Source: an uncultured Opitutia bacterium
GTDB lineage: Bacteria; Verrucomicrobiota; Verrucomicrobiia; Opitutales; Opitutaceae
Reading direction: 5' to 3'
Assembly (NCBI GenBank): GCA_903840415.1
Contig: CAIMFY010000063.1
Location: forward strand, 41,415-105,414
Length of the DNA: 64,000 nucleotides
In this document: one piece after another, positions 63,934 through 64,000 of the stretch
How the letters are laid out: the number at the start of each line of letters is the position of its first letter
Numbering within the stretch: position 1 is the stretch's first letter
Notes under the pieces: model-generated
Seen by the model: the letters and a program-made list of their open reading frames with translations, nothing else
Told to the model about the DNA's origin: nothing
The model's database searches: none
Made by a program: the position numbers and the translations under genes

Positions 63934-63949
63934 GTGTGCAATTGCACAC
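63934..63949. promoter_or_regulatory. Perfect 16-bp palindrome before the last gene start
   Basis: GTGTGCAATTGCACAC is its own reverse complement and ends one base before the ATG at 63951. Flanking TTGCCAT (63916-63922) and ATGGCAA (63951-63957) are also complementary, so a longer hairpin including the start codon could form. It may be an operator or a structure that hides the start codon. Confidence 0.55.
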
Positions 63950-63950
63950 T

Positions 63951-64000
63951 ATGGCAATCACCGTGGAAGCAAAGCTGACGACGCCGGATAATTATCCGGC
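63951..64000 (+). CDS. Start of an unidentified gene, cut by the window edge
   Basis: The frame from ATG 63951 reads MAITVEAKLTTPDNYP and continues beyond the window. Sixteen residues are too few for identification; such openings are seen in Uma2-type and other small proteins, but this is only an impression. No Shine-Dalgarno sequence is visible because the palindrome occupies the region. Confidence 0.4.
   Translation, partial: MAITVEAKLTTPDNYP

Overview
The window is 64 kb of GC-rich chromosome (guanine and cytosine dominate third codon positions throughout). The gene set is chromosomal and free-living: a type II secretion system (T2SS), a methylcitrate cycle operon, asnS, OPT and ABC transporters, several secreted proteins with repeats, and HDOD proteins. 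With the C-terminal repeat domains of the type 'IAGF...KT.LIRG.GPGL' and heptanucleotide repeats inside genes, this suggests a member of the Verrucomicrobiota, probably Opitutales/Opitutaceae. The taxonomy is inferred from gene style only; no rRNA or tRNA gene was seen. Many genes lack a recognisable Shine-Dalgarno sequence.

Layout. 1-5.5 kb: the end of a hybrid histidine kinase and a large secreted sedolisin-type protease with NHL and Ig-like modules. 5.6-20.7 kb: one long co-directional cluster. It opens with a textbook sigma-54 promoter (TGGCAC-N5-TTGCA) 19 bp before the first gene, then runs through a small secreted protein and gspE-F-G-H-I-J-K-L-M-C. It continues into a secretin encoded by two consecutive genes, and ends with a histidine kinase and a sigma-54-dependent NtrC-type regulator. 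Most junctions are ATGA overlaps. The obvious model is that the terminal two-component pair drives the promoter at the head of its own operon.

20.7-33.5 kb: a giant AsmA-like protein, a YhbY RNA-binding protein, a TonB-like protein, RsuA pseudouridine synthase and the MsrP/MsrQ methionine sulfoxide repair pair. A PQQ-type sugar dehydrogenase fused to cytochrome c, a protein with three copies of an unrecognised domain, a cupin, a DUF2007-like protein, a lipoprotein and a stand-alone acyl carrier protein follow. 33.5-38 kb: a secreted beta-helix-like protein flanked by two decayed copies of the 3' end of the upstream cupin gene, then a Tat-exported oxidoreductase and a YxWxxGxW-repeat protein with a clear terminator.

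38-50 kb: a secreted amidohydrolase of the MTA/SAH deaminase type, divergent from a purine phosphoribosyltransferase-like gene; then a GNAT enzyme, an oligopeptide-binding lipoprotein coupled to a cupin, asnS, an OPT transporter, an HDOD protein, a dipeptide epimerase, an EF-hand protein and ApbE. OPT, OppA-like protein and dipeptide epimerase together suggest peptide (possibly peptidoglycan peptide) uptake and use.

50-64 kb: a secreted bicupin, a second HDOD protein, a SYLF protein, a cytochrome c, a PL22-type oligogalacturonide lyase, prpB-prpC-prpD for propionate use, a haem-binding Tll0287-like sensor without an output domain, a DUF2062 protein and a MacB/LolD-type ABC pair. The window closes with an alpha/beta hydrolase pseudogene broken by a 14-bp tandem duplication, and the start of a new gene behind a perfect 16-bp palindrome.

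The most interesting points are the secretin split inside its N3 domain, the sigma-54 promoter with phased TGCGCA sites controlling the T2SS operon, the cupin remnants around 33.8-35.7 kb, and the two in-frame heptanucleotide arrays.
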